From: QGON01 sp963691905
Lineage (GTDB): Bacteria; Pseudomonadota; Gammaproteobacteria; Chromatiales; Chromatiaceae
Reading direction: 5' to 3'
Assembly: GCA_963691905.1 (NCBI GenBank)
Contig: OY829892.1
Coordinates: 1 to 64,000, forward strand
DNA: 64,000 nt
Shown here one piece after another: positions 17,772 to 25,946 of this stretch. Position 1 is the stretch's first letter; the number at the start of each line of letters is the position of its first letter. The translations under genes and the position numbers were made by a program. Below the pieces are notes generated by a model. The model had not been told where the DNA came from. It searched no databases and saw only the letters and a program-made list of their open reading frames with translations.

Positions 17772-17811
17772 CGCTTCCACTCCCTATGTCACTATTTGCT
17801 CTATTTCAGAT

Positions 17812-17845
17812 GTAGGACGGTTCAAGCATAGCGGAACCGGCAAAC
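17812..17845. repeat. Half copy of dispersed family A palindrome
   Basis: The sequence begins GTAGGACGGTTCAAGCATAG and continues GCGGAACCGGCAAACA, closely matching one arm of the palindrome at 12761. The second arm is degraded. Confidence 0.65.
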
Positions 17846-17872
17846 ACTATGCTGACAGAACCAGAGATCGAC

Positions 17873-17915
17873 ATGCATACATCAATGTTGGCAGTGTATA
17901 CATAGATGTATGCAT
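17873..17915. promoter_or_regulatory. Palindromic operator between the RND operon and tetR
   Basis: Two 16-base arms (17873-17888 and 17900-17915) match at 15 of 16 positions. The left arm is ATGCATACATCAATGT. The innermost spacer overlaps a further small palindrome TGTATACA. The site lies about 40 bases upstream of the TetR start and about 100 upstream of the adaptor start, the expected place for autoregulation and pump repression. Confidence 0.75.
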
Positions 17916-17956
17916 TGTCAACATCGACTGATATACTCCCACTGAGGAGATTGTTA

Positions 17957-18580
17957 ATGAACAAGAGATCAGGCGAAACATATCACCACGGTAATCTGCA
18001 TGACACGCTGATCGCCGCTGCAATCGAACTGATCCGCGAAAAAGGCCCAAATGCGTTCAGCCTGCGGGAACTGGCGAAAAAGGCAGGTGTCAGCCACACA
18101 GCGCCCTATCGCCACTTCAAAGATAAAAATGCACTGCTTGCGGCGATTGCCGAAACAGGTTTCAAAACGCTGACAGAGCGCACACGAAACGCCGCCATGC
18201 AGTTTGAGGGTAATCCAAAGCAGCAACTGATCGAAACCGGAATCGCTTATGTGGAGCTTGCACTGGATAACCCCGAGATCACGCAACTGATGTTCGGGGG
18301 CTTCATCGATACGGAAAAATGTCCAAAAGAGAATTTGGATTCTGAAGCGGATAACGCCTTTCAGGGTTTGGTAAACCTGATAGAAAGCGGCAAGCAGTCC
18401 GGTGTTTTTCGCAATGAAGAGACTGAATTGCTTGCGCTGGCAACCTGGTCCATGGTGCATGGACTGGCCATGCTGATCACAGGTGGCCAGCTATGCGGGA
18501 TTGCGGATGAGCAAGATCAGGTGCGCAACCTGAGTGAAAAGGTGGAGTGTCTCTTGATGGAAGGCATACTGGTCAGGTAA
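17957..18580 (+). CDS. TetR family transcriptional regulator
   Basis: The 207-residue protein starts at ATG 17957, with GAGGAG seven bases upstream. The N-terminal TetR helix-turn-helix is clear: FSLRELAKKAGVSHTAPYRHFKDKNALLAAIAETGF (given here as the recognised block, residues about 35-70). The C-terminal ligand domain is of the WHG type, with a conserved ATWSMVHGLAML. It is divergent from the RND pump operon, with a near-perfect 16-bp inverted repeat between them, so it most likely represses both directions and is released by a pump substrate. Confidence 0.9.
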   Translation: MNKRSGETYHHGNLHDTLIAAAIELIREKGPNAFSLRELAKKAGVSHTAPYRHFKDKNALLAAIAETGFKTLTERTRNAAMQFEGNPKQQLIETGIAYVELALDNPEITQLMFGGFIDTEKCPKENLDSEADNAFQGLVNLIESGKQSGVFRNEETELLALATWSMVHGLAMLITGGQLCGIADEQDQVRNLSEKVECLLMEGILVR

Positions 18581-18581
18581 C

Positions 18582-18857
18582 TCACCATCTTCGGTCAAGA
18601 CCATGAATTTTCTTTTCCTGATTCTTTCTCAACACACGACAGTTTGCAAAACCACATTCGATTACCAGCAGGTAGTTTTCCAGGGCAGAACACCAACCGA
18701 CATAGATCTCCTGCCCTTCCATGGCAGCCAGCAACTTTGTCTTGAATGAGTTGCAACCTGCATCCCTGAAGGTACTGTCCACCAAATAGTAAGATGCCGA
18801 AAACGCAGGTGTGGCCATAGCGGACAGAAGTAGCAAAACCGCAAAAAACTTACCCAT
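18582..18857 (-). CDS. Small exported cysteine-containing protein, unknown
   Basis: The 91-residue protein has a clear Sec signal peptide (MGKFFAVLLLLSAMATPAFSA) and a 70-residue mature part with four Cys residues (in AGCNSF, GWCSAL, IECGF and NCRVL), which could form two disulfides in the periplasm. I do not recognise the family. The start lacks a good Shine-Dalgarno sequence. It runs convergently with tetR with only one base between the stops. It could be a small stress protein; no function is assigned. Confidence 0.6.
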   Translation of the reverse strand: MGKFFAVLLLLSAMATPAFSASYYLVDSTFRDAGCNSFKTKLLAAMEGQEIYVGWCSALENYLLVIECGFANCRVLRKNQEKKIHGLDRRW

Positions 18858-18961
18858 ACTAAATACTCATGTTTCGAATACCGGCCGCAGGGATTCGTCA
18901 CCACGGCAGTTCATTGATTATAAGCCCACGCAGGTTGAAAAAAGTTCCCGTGATCGCTGCG

Positions 18962-19771
18962 TTAATCTTCCCTGTTGAGAATATTCACCAGTCCCACTCC
19001 ATCTGCCGGTTGCAGTTCATGACTGGCAGCCACAACGAAACGCTGGGACTTGCCTGCCAGAGCGGGAACATTATTCATGTCCTGACTGAAGACCGGAACC
19101 ATTTCATCTCCAATACCCACCGGCCCAGGACGTATCACTGAGATATAGTCGATATCCGGATGCTGCTGGGTATTCAACCAGTAGAGCAAACTGCCGGGTT
19201 GGGCTGGCGTCAGATCGATCAACACTCCCCAGGAGTCCTGGACCAGATCGTAGAGATCGCCGCCAAAGAAATCCTTGATAATGCCAAAGGGTCCGGAACT
19301 GTCTGTCGCATCCAGGGCCTGCACCGCACGAATGGTACCGAGATGAGGCGATCCGATGGTGATCAGTCTCTTGACCTTGGGAGCCCGGCCCTGAACTAGC
19401 ACCATTCTTGCCACCACTCCGCCGGCGGAATGACCTGCCAGGATCAATGACTCGTCAGAATGCCGGGCAGAGATCGCTGAGATCATGCCGCCCAAGAGAT
19501 TCGCCTGTACCGCAATTGGTGCAAGAGACGGCAACTCAACCGGGTAGACCTTGTTGACAGCGTTACTTCCCGATCCCGGAAGAATCCCCTGAGGAGTGGC
19601 AAGGCCAGCACGCTGCCAGCCATTTTGAGCCAGCATAGCATTGACGCCACTGGTCTCCCAAGACGATGCGCTGCCCAGATAACCATGCACAAGGACTAAA
19701 ACATCAGGACTGGCCGGCAGGCTCTGCAGGCCAAGAAAGAACAGAATGAAGACTTTTACTGCGCGTCTCAT
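18962..19771 (-). CDS. Exported alpha/beta hydrolase, lipase-like (PGAP1-type)
   Basis: The 269-residue protein has a signal peptide (about residues 1-21) and the lipase layout: oxyanion-hole HGYLGSASSW, the nucleophile elbow AGHSAGGVVARMVL (Ser in GHSAG), ITIGSPHLGT, and late acidic and His residues (PVGIGDEMVP and ASHELQPADG) for the triad. It probably cleaves esters in the periplasm. It lies 46 bases downstream of soeC on the same strand, but no functional link to sulfite oxidation is evident. Confidence 0.82.
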   Translation of the reverse strand: MRRAVKVFILFFLGLQSLPASPDVLVLVHGYLGSASSWETSGVNAMLAQNGWQRAGLATPQGILPGSGSNAVNKVYPVELPSLAPIAVQANLLGGMISAISARHSDESLILAGHSAGGVVARMVLVQGRAPKVKRLITIGSPHLGTIRAVQALDATDSSGPFGIIKDFFGGDLYDLVQDSWGVLIDLTPAQPGSLLYWLNTQQHPDIDYISVIRPGPVGIGDEMVPVFSQDMNNVPALAGKSQRFVVAASHELQPADGVGLVNILNRED

Positions 19772-19817
19772 GGGTTCACCTCTCTATACATCGAGTGAGT
19801 CAAATATTGCCGGATTG

Positions 19818-20795
19818 CTACGCCATGCTCTGGTAGTAGAGATTCTGGGGATGCTGAGCCTCGGTAAAGAAATGATAGCGTTCCAAAATCAGGCCGAGGT
19901 ATTGGATCCCGAAGGCCAGCAACGGCAAGGTTTCCGACTCCAGGGCGTAAGCGAGCAGAATCAGAATCACGGGCACAACAAACACCAGCAGCAGAAATGC
20001 GTACCGGATCAGGTTCAGCAATCCTTGGGATCTACCGTGAAAAAACTCACGGGTATTGAATGATCCACCCATGAAACCCTGGGCCTTCTGCTCCAACTGG
20101 GAATGATGAACACCCACTGCCGACTTCAAATCAACCTTGCATCTGAACCGGCCGTTCCGGTAGAGGGTAGCCAGACGGGTCAACAGACCAAACAGCGTCG
20201 CAATCACCGCCCAAGTGCCATAGAAACTTACCAGAGAAGTCCCCTGATAGGCGGAGAAAGCCGCTGCCAGCATGAACCCTGAAGCAACACCGAGAAACAG
20301 AAAGTTCGCTACTGTCAGCGGTGAATACCACGCCTTGATAAAGCGCAGACTGGCATAGATCATAGCGGTACAGAGAAACAAGCCAAAAACCGCAAGCGTG
20401 CCCAGACCACCGATAATCAGAGAGAAATCGACAGGCAGGGTGCCTGAGATAACAAACAGCGGTTTCGTCAGATTAAAAAAGTGCACCGTACCGTAGAGAA
20501 AGATCAGTCCCATGGCAGCCGGTAGAGCCAGTACTTCTCGGGAGAGCCAGGATGTACGCCATTGGGTGGCCGCGCGCCAGGCACGCTCAGGATGCCCCAA
20601 GTGGAAAAACGAGGCGATCAGACCCGCAAACAACAGCACCAGAGAGACCATGCTCCCGACCGCATAAAAGTTACTGCTCTGCGCAGGCAACAAATTAGCC
20701 AGCGCATAGAGTTGACCGGTATAGAGCGCCAGAAACAGCCCCTGACCCACACCAATGAGGGTGGTTAGAAAAATAACAGAGAACGCGGGATGCAT
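19818..20795 (-). CDS. soeC: Sulfite dehydrogenase membrane anchor, DmsC/SoeC type
   Basis: The 325-residue protein has eight hydrophobic segments, and the DmsC family signature HLGHPERAWRAATQWRTSWL followed by SREVLALP lies near residue 70. DmsC-type subunits anchor a molybdoenzyme to the inner membrane and exchange electrons with the quinone pool. It is the third gene of an operon with the Fe-S subunit and the molybdopterin subunit, in the soeABC order known from Allochromatium vinosum. The start ATG has GGGAGGAAC just upstream. Confidence 0.85.
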   Translation of the reverse strand: MHPAFSVIFLTTLIGVGQGLFLALYTGQLYALANLLPAQSSNFYAVGSMVSLVLLFAGLIASFFHLGHPERAWRAATQWRTSWLSREVLALPAAMGLIFLYGTVHFFNLTKPLFVISGTLPVDFSLIIGGLGTLAVFGLFLCTAMIYASLRFIKAWYSPLTVANFLFLGVASGFMLAAAFSAYQGTSLVSFYGTWAVIATLFGLLTRLATLYRNGRFRCKVDLKSAVGVHHSQLEQKAQGFMGGSFNTREFFHGRSQGLLNLIRYAFLLLVFVVPVILILLAYALESETLPLLAFGIQYLGLILERYHFFTEAQHPQNLYYQSMA

Positions 20796-20810
20796 GGTCA
20801 GTTCCTCCCG

Positions 20811-20927
20811 GAACAGGGCCAGGGGCCAAGGACCGAGGGCCGAGGAAAAAGGCTCGGCAAACCGGATCGCATCTCCGTCACTTCATTCATTTCCAAAAAA
20901 ACTCCAAAATTCATTCCTCGGCCCTGT
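20811..20927. repeat. Inverted repeat in the soeB-soeC gap
   Basis: The 135-base gap between soeB and soeC holds an inverted repeat: GGGCCGAGGAA at 20837-20847 pairs exactly with TTCCTCGGCCC at 20914-20924. A further AGGGCC copy lies at 20815-20820. It may tune the relative expression of the anchor subunit or protect the upstream mRNA. Confidence 0.6.
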
Positions 20928-20930
20928 CAG

Positions 20931-21656
20931 CTACCAAGCCACATCGTCAAGAGTCTCACCAACCTCAGGCAGCGTCGGCAGCTCCTCTTTCTTCAACGGA
21001 TTATCGACACGCACCAGCTCATCCTCGTGGATCTGAATCCGGGTCTTGCGCCGTGGCAGATAGTGATTGGAGGGCTTTGTTCCCCACTCAGGCTGCAGCG
21101 GATATCCCCCCTGCTCACGAATCGCCACCGACACTTCAGAGTCGGGGTCGTGAATATCACCGTAGATTCGTGCACGGGTGGGGCAGGCCAACACACAAGC
21201 CGGCTTGCGTTCCGACTCCGGCAGGCTCATATCGGTGATACGGTCGATGCAGAGGGTGCACTTCTTCATCACCTTCTGCTGCTCGTCGAACTCACGAACG
21301 CCATAAGGGCAGGCCCAGGAGCAGTATTTACAGCCGATACACTTGTCGTAATCCACCAGCACCACACCGTTGTCCTCCCGTTTGTAGGAGGCTCCGGTGG
21401 GACAGACCGGCACACAGGGGGGATCTTCACAGTGCAGGCAGGATTTCGGGAAGTGGTAGGTCTCGGTGTTCGGGAACACGCCCGCCTCATAAGTCTGCAC
21501 CCGATTGAAGAAGACACCGGTAGGATCGGCATCATAGGGGCGCAAATCGGTCATGGGACCGGCCCAGCCGGAGGTATTCCACTCCTTGCAGGAGGTCACA
21601 CAGGCATGACAGCCCACGCAGACATTGAGGTCGATAACCAGTGCGAGTTGAGTCAT
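20931..21656 (-). CDS. soeB: Sulfite dehydrogenase iron-sulfur subunit
   Basis: The 241-residue protein is a DmsB/PsrB-type electron-transfer subunit with sixteen Cys in four ferredoxin-like groups: CVGCHACVTSC, CLHCEDPPCVPVC, CIGCKYCSWAC, and CTLC plus CVLAC. Each group fits one [4Fe-4S] cluster. It should pass electrons from the molybdenum subunit to the SoeC anchor. No twin-arginine signal is present, consistent with the cytoplasmic location known for SoeAB. Thirty bases separate it from soeA. Confidence 0.9.
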   Translation of the reverse strand: MTQLALVIDLNVCVGCHACVTSCKEWNTSGWAGPMTDLRPYDADPTGVFFNRVQTYEAGVFPNTETYHFPKSCLHCEDPPCVPVCPTGASYKREDNGVVLVDYDKCIGCKYCSWACPYGVREFDEQQKVMKKCTLCIDRITDMSLPESERKPACVLACPTRARIYGDIHDPDSEVSVAIREQGGYPLQPEWGTKPSNHYLPRRKTRIQIHEDELVRVDNPLKKEELPTLPEVGETLDDVAW

Positions 21657-21686
21657 AACATTAACCGTCTTTACATTCCTGCTTCT

Positions 21687-24599
21687 TCATTCCTGAATCT
21701 TCGCCTTTTTGCGAAAAGCACCCGCCACGAACGCCTGCCACTTGCCACGCTTCGGATCCTGGCCCGGCACTCTCTTCTGCGGCTTGAACTGGGGCGAAGT
21801 CACCTCTGGCTCTCCAGCCTCCGCCGGGTAGATCCTCACCCGCACATCGAACCAGGCAGCCTGTCCGGTGACAGGATCGGAGTTGGACATATGGTCCCCC
21901 GCCTCACAGGGCGGCAGCTCTTCGGAGATAACGTGATTGAGCAGGAAGCCCTTCTGGGACTCATTCGCCTTGGGTGATAACCCCCAACTGCCTGCCGCCT
22001 TGCCGATGGCGTTCCAGGTCCAGACTGTGCCCGGCTCCACCGCCTCGGAGAAACGGGCCATGCAGCGCACCTTGTTGATGGGAGACTCGACCCAGATCCA
22101 GTCGCCATCGCCAAAGCCACTGGCTTCTGCGGTGCGGGGATTCACAAACAGGTAGTTGTGGGTATGGATCTGCCGCAGCCAGGCGTTCTGGGAGTCCCAG
22201 GAGTGATACATCGCCATCGGCCGCTGAGTCAGGGCATTCAACGGATAGGTATGGGTATCCACCAGCTTGTGCTCCAGCGGTGCGGAATAGAACGGCAGTG
22301 GATCGAAATTTTCCTCGACACGTTTACGCAGTCGCTGCGGCGGTATGCGTCCAGGCCATTTTCCCTGGGCCGCCAAGCGGAAGCGCTGTAACACCTCGGA
22401 GTAGAGATGGATCGTGATGGGTTCTGCGTAGCGGGTCATACTGTGGGCTCGCGCCCACTCCAGGTAGCCGCGATTCCAGTTACGCATGTACTGATAGGAC
22501 TTCGGCAGTTCATAGTGATAGAAGCAGCCGTTCTCCTTATACATCTCCCACTGCCGGGGATTGGGATCACCCTTGAGGAACTTCTCGCCGCCCTTGCCGC
22601 GCCAACCTGCAAGAAAACCGATGCCGGAACCCGGCGAGGTCTCATAGTTGACGACAAAATCGGGGTAGTCTCGAAACTTGCGGCTACCATCCTCTTTGAC
22701 AAAGGCGGGCAGACCGAGACGGGATCCCAACTCGATGAGCACCTCCTGAAAGGGTTTGCAGTCGCCGCGGGGCGGCACCACCGGGATACGCACCGAATCC
22801 ACCGGCCCGTCGAACTCGGAGATCGGCCGGTCGAGCATCGACATGGCATCATGGCGCTCCAGGTAAGTGGTGTCCGGCAGCACCAGATCCGCAAACGCCA
22901 CCGTTTCCGACTGGAAAGCGTCGGCAACGATCAGAAACGGGATCTTGTACTCCCCACTCTCATCCTTGTCGGTGAGCATCTTGCGCACATTCTCGGTGTT
23001 CATGGAGCTGTTCCACGCCATATTGGCCATGAACAGCAGCAGGGTATCGATCTTGTAGGGGTCACCGCGCCAGGCATTGGTGATAACGTTGTGCATCAGA
23101 CCATGTACCGACAGGGGGTACTCCCAGGAGAAGGCCTTGTCGAGACGCACCGCCTCGCCATCCTCGTCGACAAACAGGTCGTCGGGCTTCGAAGGCCAAC
23201 CCAAAGGCATCCCATCCAGCGGCGTATTGGGTTGTACAGCCTCCGGGCCATTCGGTGGTTTGGGACAGGGGGGAATCGGACGGGGGAACGGCGCCTTGTG
23301 GCGGAAACCGCCGGGACGATCGATGGTGCCCAAGAGCGTCATCAGGATACTCAGTGCGCGTATCGACTGAAAACCGTTGGAGTGGGCAGCGAGTCCACGC
23401 ATTGCATGAAAGGCCACCGGGTTGCCGATCACCGAATCATGATCGTTGCCCCATGTATCGGTCCACTGGATCGGCAGCTCGATCTTCTGATCACGGGCCA
23501 CCACCCCCATCTCATGGGCGAGGCGGCGGATGGTCTCCGCCGGGATGCCGGTGATATGCGCAGCCCACTCCGGCGTGTATTCCTCGACCCGATCCTTCAG
23601 CAACTGGAATGCCGGTTTTACCGGTGTTCCATCCTCCAGTGTATAACTACCCAGGAGTCGGGGATCGACACCCGGCGTGTGAGTGGATATCTCACGATCC
23701 AGATCTATGTCCCACCAAAGCTTGTTCTCGGGGTCGAAACAGCCCTCTTCGACATGCATCTCAAAACGGCGAAAAAGACCGTGATCATCGCGGCTGGGAT
23801 CATCCACCACCAGTTCCGCCGAGTTGGTATACTTGACCAGAAAGTCACGATCATAGAGTCCTTGCTTGATCAGCTCATGAGTGATCGCCATGATCAACGC
23901 ACCGTCGGTGCCGGGCTTGATGGGCACCCACTCATCGGCGATCGCCGAATAACCGGTGCGTATCGGATTGATGGAGATAAAGCGGCCGCCACGGCGTTTG
24001 AAATCTGCAAGCGCAATCTTCAGCGGATTGGAGTGGTGATCCTCCGCCGTGCCGATCATGATAAACAGCTTGGCCCGATCCAGATCGGGACCACCGAACT
24101 CCCAAAAGGATCCGCCAATGGTATAGATCATACCGGCGGCCATATTCACGGAGCAGAAGCCGCCATGTGCTGAGTAGTTCGGCGTGCCGAACTGCTTGGC
24201 AAACATGCCGGTCAGGGCCTGCATCTGATCACGCCCGGTGAACAGGGCGAACTTTTTGGGATCTTCGGCGCGGATCTTCGATAGTCGTCCCTCTATCAGC
24301 TCAAACGCCTGTTCCCAGGAGATCTCTTCAAATTCAGAACTGCCACGCTCTGCCCCCTGCTTGCGCAGCAGCGGTTTGGTCAGCCGTGCCGGCGAATACT
24401 GCTTCATGATGCCGGAGGAACCCTTGGCGCAGATCGCCCCCTTGTTCAGCGGATGGTCGGGATTGCCTTCGATATGGCGAATCTCGCCATCCCGCAAGGT
24501 CACCCGGATGCCGCAACGGCAGGCGCACATGTAACAGGTGGTCTCTTTGACCTCGACGCGTCCCTGATCACTATCAGACCTGGAAGTGGGATCCTGCAT
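21687..24599 (-). CDS. soeA: Sulfite dehydrogenase molybdopterin subunit
   Basis: The 970-residue protein is a DMSO-reductase-family molybdoenzyme. The N-terminal Fe-S motif is CYMCACRC with a fourth Cys in GAICAKGSSG. HGGFCSVNMAAG offers a Cys as probable Mo ligand, as in polysulfide and thiosulfate reductases. No Tat signal precedes the Fe-S motif; with start ATG 24599 (an upstream TTG is less likely) the protein would stay in the cytoplasm. This fits SoeA, which oxidises sulfite to sulfate on the cytoplasmic side. A polysulfide or tetrathionate reductase subunit is the main alternative, but those have Tat signals. The operon order is soeA-soeB-soeC. Confidence 0.85.
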   Translation of the reverse strand: MQDPTSRSDSDQGRVEVKETTCYMCACRCGIRVTLRDGEIRHIEGNPDHPLNKGAICAKGSSGIMKQYSPARLTKPLLRKQGAERGSSEFEEISWEQAFELIEGRLSKIRAEDPKKFALFTGRDQMQALTGMFAKQFGTPNYSAHGGFCSVNMAAGMIYTIGGSFWEFGGPDLDRAKLFIMIGTAEDHHSNPLKIALADFKRRGGRFISINPIRTGYSAIADEWVPIKPGTDGALIMAITHELIKQGLYDRDFLVKYTNSAELVVDDPSRDDHGLFRRFEMHVEEGCFDPENKLWWDIDLDREISTHTPGVDPRLLGSYTLEDGTPVKPAFQLLKDRVEEYTPEWAAHITGIPAETIRRLAHEMGVVARDQKIELPIQWTDTWGNDHDSVIGNPVAFHAMRGLAAHSNGFQSIRALSILMTLLGTIDRPGGFRHKAPFPRPIPPCPKPPNGPEAVQPNTPLDGMPLGWPSKPDDLFVDEDGEAVRLDKAFSWEYPLSVHGLMHNVITNAWRGDPYKIDTLLLFMANMAWNSSMNTENVRKMLTDKDESGEYKIPFLIVADAFQSETVAFADLVLPDTTYLERHDAMSMLDRPISEFDGPVDSVRIPVVPPRGDCKPFQEVLIELGSRLGLPAFVKEDGSRKFRDYPDFVVNYETSPGSGIGFLAGWRGKGGEKFLKGDPNPRQWEMYKENGCFYHYELPKSYQYMRNWNRGYLEWARAHSMTRYAEPITIHLYSEVLQRFRLAAQGKWPGRIPPQRLRKRVEENFDPLPFYSAPLEHKLVDTHTYPLNALTQRPMAMYHSWDSQNAWLRQIHTHNYLFVNPRTAEASGFGDGDWIWVESPINKVRCMARFSEAVEPGTVWTWNAIGKAAGSWGLSPKANESQKGFLLNHVISEELPPCEAGDHMSNSDPVTGQAAWFDVRVRIYPAEAGEPEVTSPQFKPQKRVPGQDPKRGKWQAFVAGAFRKKAKIQE

Positions 24600-24647
24600 G
24601 CTGAAAAACCTATGCAATAAAGCGGAAATAACAAGCGACAATAATTT

Positions 24648-24657
24648 TAATATATTA
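24648..24657. promoter_or_regulatory. Palindrome TAATATATTA upstream of soeA
   Basis: A perfect 10-base palindrome sits in an A+T-rich stretch about 50 bases upstream of the soeA start. It could be part of the promoter or a regulator site. A similar core (TTAGTATATTAA) occurs upstream of the rhd-tusA-dsrE2 operon. The A+T-rich context makes chance a real possibility. Confidence 0.35.
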
Positions 24658-24827
24658 GCTTTTTCTTATTAATATTGCCAATCGCGATGGTGCGCAATAG
24701 CCCAATTGAACCAACCAGTGATGAAGGCAGCGCAGAAAAAACAGTAGATAGTGTTGATTGACCAGGAATCGACCGCTTACCCGGCAGTTAGCCGGGTAAT
24801 TCAGCTGGCATCAATGAAGAGGATCCT

Positions 24828-25220
24828 TCAGCTGCGGGCCGGCAGCACATGGCCCGATTTTGCCAACATGGTATTCACCGCTTTTTGCAGACGTTTGGGG
24901 TCGAAGGGCTTCTGCAGCCAGCCGTTGGCGCCCATGCGCTTGGCTTTATCCTTTTTGAAGTCCGCGCTTTCGGTGGTCAGCATGATGATCGGCGTCTCCG
25001 CATAGTGGTCCAGACGGCGCAGTTTGCTGACGAGACTGATACCGTTCATATTCGGCATATTGATATCACTCAGAACCAGATCAACGGCATTGTCGCGTGC
25101 AACCTGCATCGCCTGCATACCATCCTCCGCCAGCAACACTTCGTGCCCATCTCCTTCAAGCACACCCCGCACCAGTTCCCGCATCACTTTCTGATCATCC
25201 ACCGCAAGAATTATCGCCAT
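24828..25220 (-). CDS. CheY-like single-domain response regulator
   Basis: The 130-residue protein is one receiver domain. The acidic pocket is VDDQ near residue 8, the phospho-acceptor is Asp52 in LVLSDINMPNMNG, the Thr is in MLTTES, and Lys104 lies in LQKPFD. There is no output domain, so it acts by protein contact, as CheY does. No chemotaxis genes are adjacent; the gene stands alone downstream of the soe promoter region and is transcribed on the same strand as soe but away from it. Confidence 0.92.
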   Translation of the reverse strand: MAIILAVDDQKVMRELVRGVLEGDGHEVLLAEDGMQAMQVARDNAVDLVLSDINMPNMNGISLVSKLRRLDHYAETPIIMLTTESADFKKDKAKRMGANGWLQKPFDPKRLQKAVNTMLAKSGHVLPARS

Positions 25221-25345
25221 CTCCGGACTCCCGTTTCGCTAGAGAATTGAGTTTCCTTAGATATCGTCGGGTGGGGGGGAAACTTTAAGATAAACTTGTG
25301 GAAGCGACTCCCACCGCGAAAACTCCATTTAGGGTGAATCGCGGC

Positions 25346-25435
25346 GTAGGCACGATCAAGCCTGGCGGATCGGGCGATCAAGGCTTGAAGGAGCGCAGAG
25401 GTGTTGCCGGTTCCGCTACGCTTGAACCGGCCTAC
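25346..25435. repeat. Dispersed family A palindrome, interrupted copy
   Basis: The left part begins GTAGGCACGATCAAGCCTGG and the right part (25408-25435) carries CCGGTTCCGCTACGCTTGAA followed by CCGGCCTAC, identical to the right arm of the 12761 copy. The centre is expanded. It fills most of the 273-base gap between the CheY-like gene and the next gene. Confidence 0.75.
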
Positions 25436-25493
25436 TCCAGTATTGTCATTATTGCACTGGCCTGGATGAGCTGAACGGTTACCCGCAAACAAC

Positions 25494-25925
25494 TCAATAA
25501 CTGAATTTCTTCAAGACCTTATAACCAAACTCCGGTTTCCAGCCCCAGGAGTAGTTACGCAGGTCTTTGAGTGCCGCTTGCTCCGCCTGAGCCGCAGATC
25601 CGGCGCTGTAACCACAGCCATAGCTGGTTCTGGGTTTTCCGATGGCACTCTTGTAGTCGGTTTGTACTATGACCACATGGGCGTGGGGGAGATTGGTGTT
25701 GGCCTGGGGATGGGCATCCTGATACTTTTTGTGCCAGCCTTGCTCACGCAACCGAACCTTGGCTTTTTCAATTGCGTTGGCGACGCTCTCGCCCTGTCCC
25801 GCAACCCACTCAATCGCCAGTGAGTTTCCCAGCTTTTTTACCACCACACAGGCGGCACCGGCCTGGGCATTCTGCCCGGCCAGCAACAGTGCCAGGCCAA
25901 TCAGGTATCCACTCATCTGTCGCAT
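25494..25925 (-). CDS. Exported protein of unknown function
   Basis: The 143-residue protein has a Sec signal peptide ending near AQAGA (about residue 23). Its mature part has a VANAIEKAKVRLREQGW helix and a C-terminal SYGCGYSAGSAAQAEQAALKD stretch that vaguely recalls DUF4189-like repeats, but I do not assign a family. GGAA lies seven bases before the first ATG (25925). It follows uup after 21 bases on the same strand and is probably cotranscribed with it. Confidence 0.65.
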   Translation of the reverse strand: MRQMSGYLIGLALLLAGQNAQAGAACVVVKKLGNSLAIEWVAGQGESVANAIEKAKVRLREQGWHKKYQDAHPQANTNLPHAHVVIVQTDYKSAIGKPRTSYGCGYSAGSAAQAEQAALKDLRNYSWGWKPEFGYKVLKKFSY

Positions 25926-25946
25926 GATAATTTCCGTAGTCTGGAT

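Noticed and set aside
20790..21977. Long plus-strand open frame over soeB and the soeA 3' end
   Set aside because: It is antisense to conserved Fe-S and molybdopterin subunits and has no recognisable domain.
22407..24173. 588-codon plus-strand open frame inside soeA
   Set aside because: It is antisense to soeA and rich in His, Arg and Gly with no motif. High G+C at third positions explains the lack of stops.
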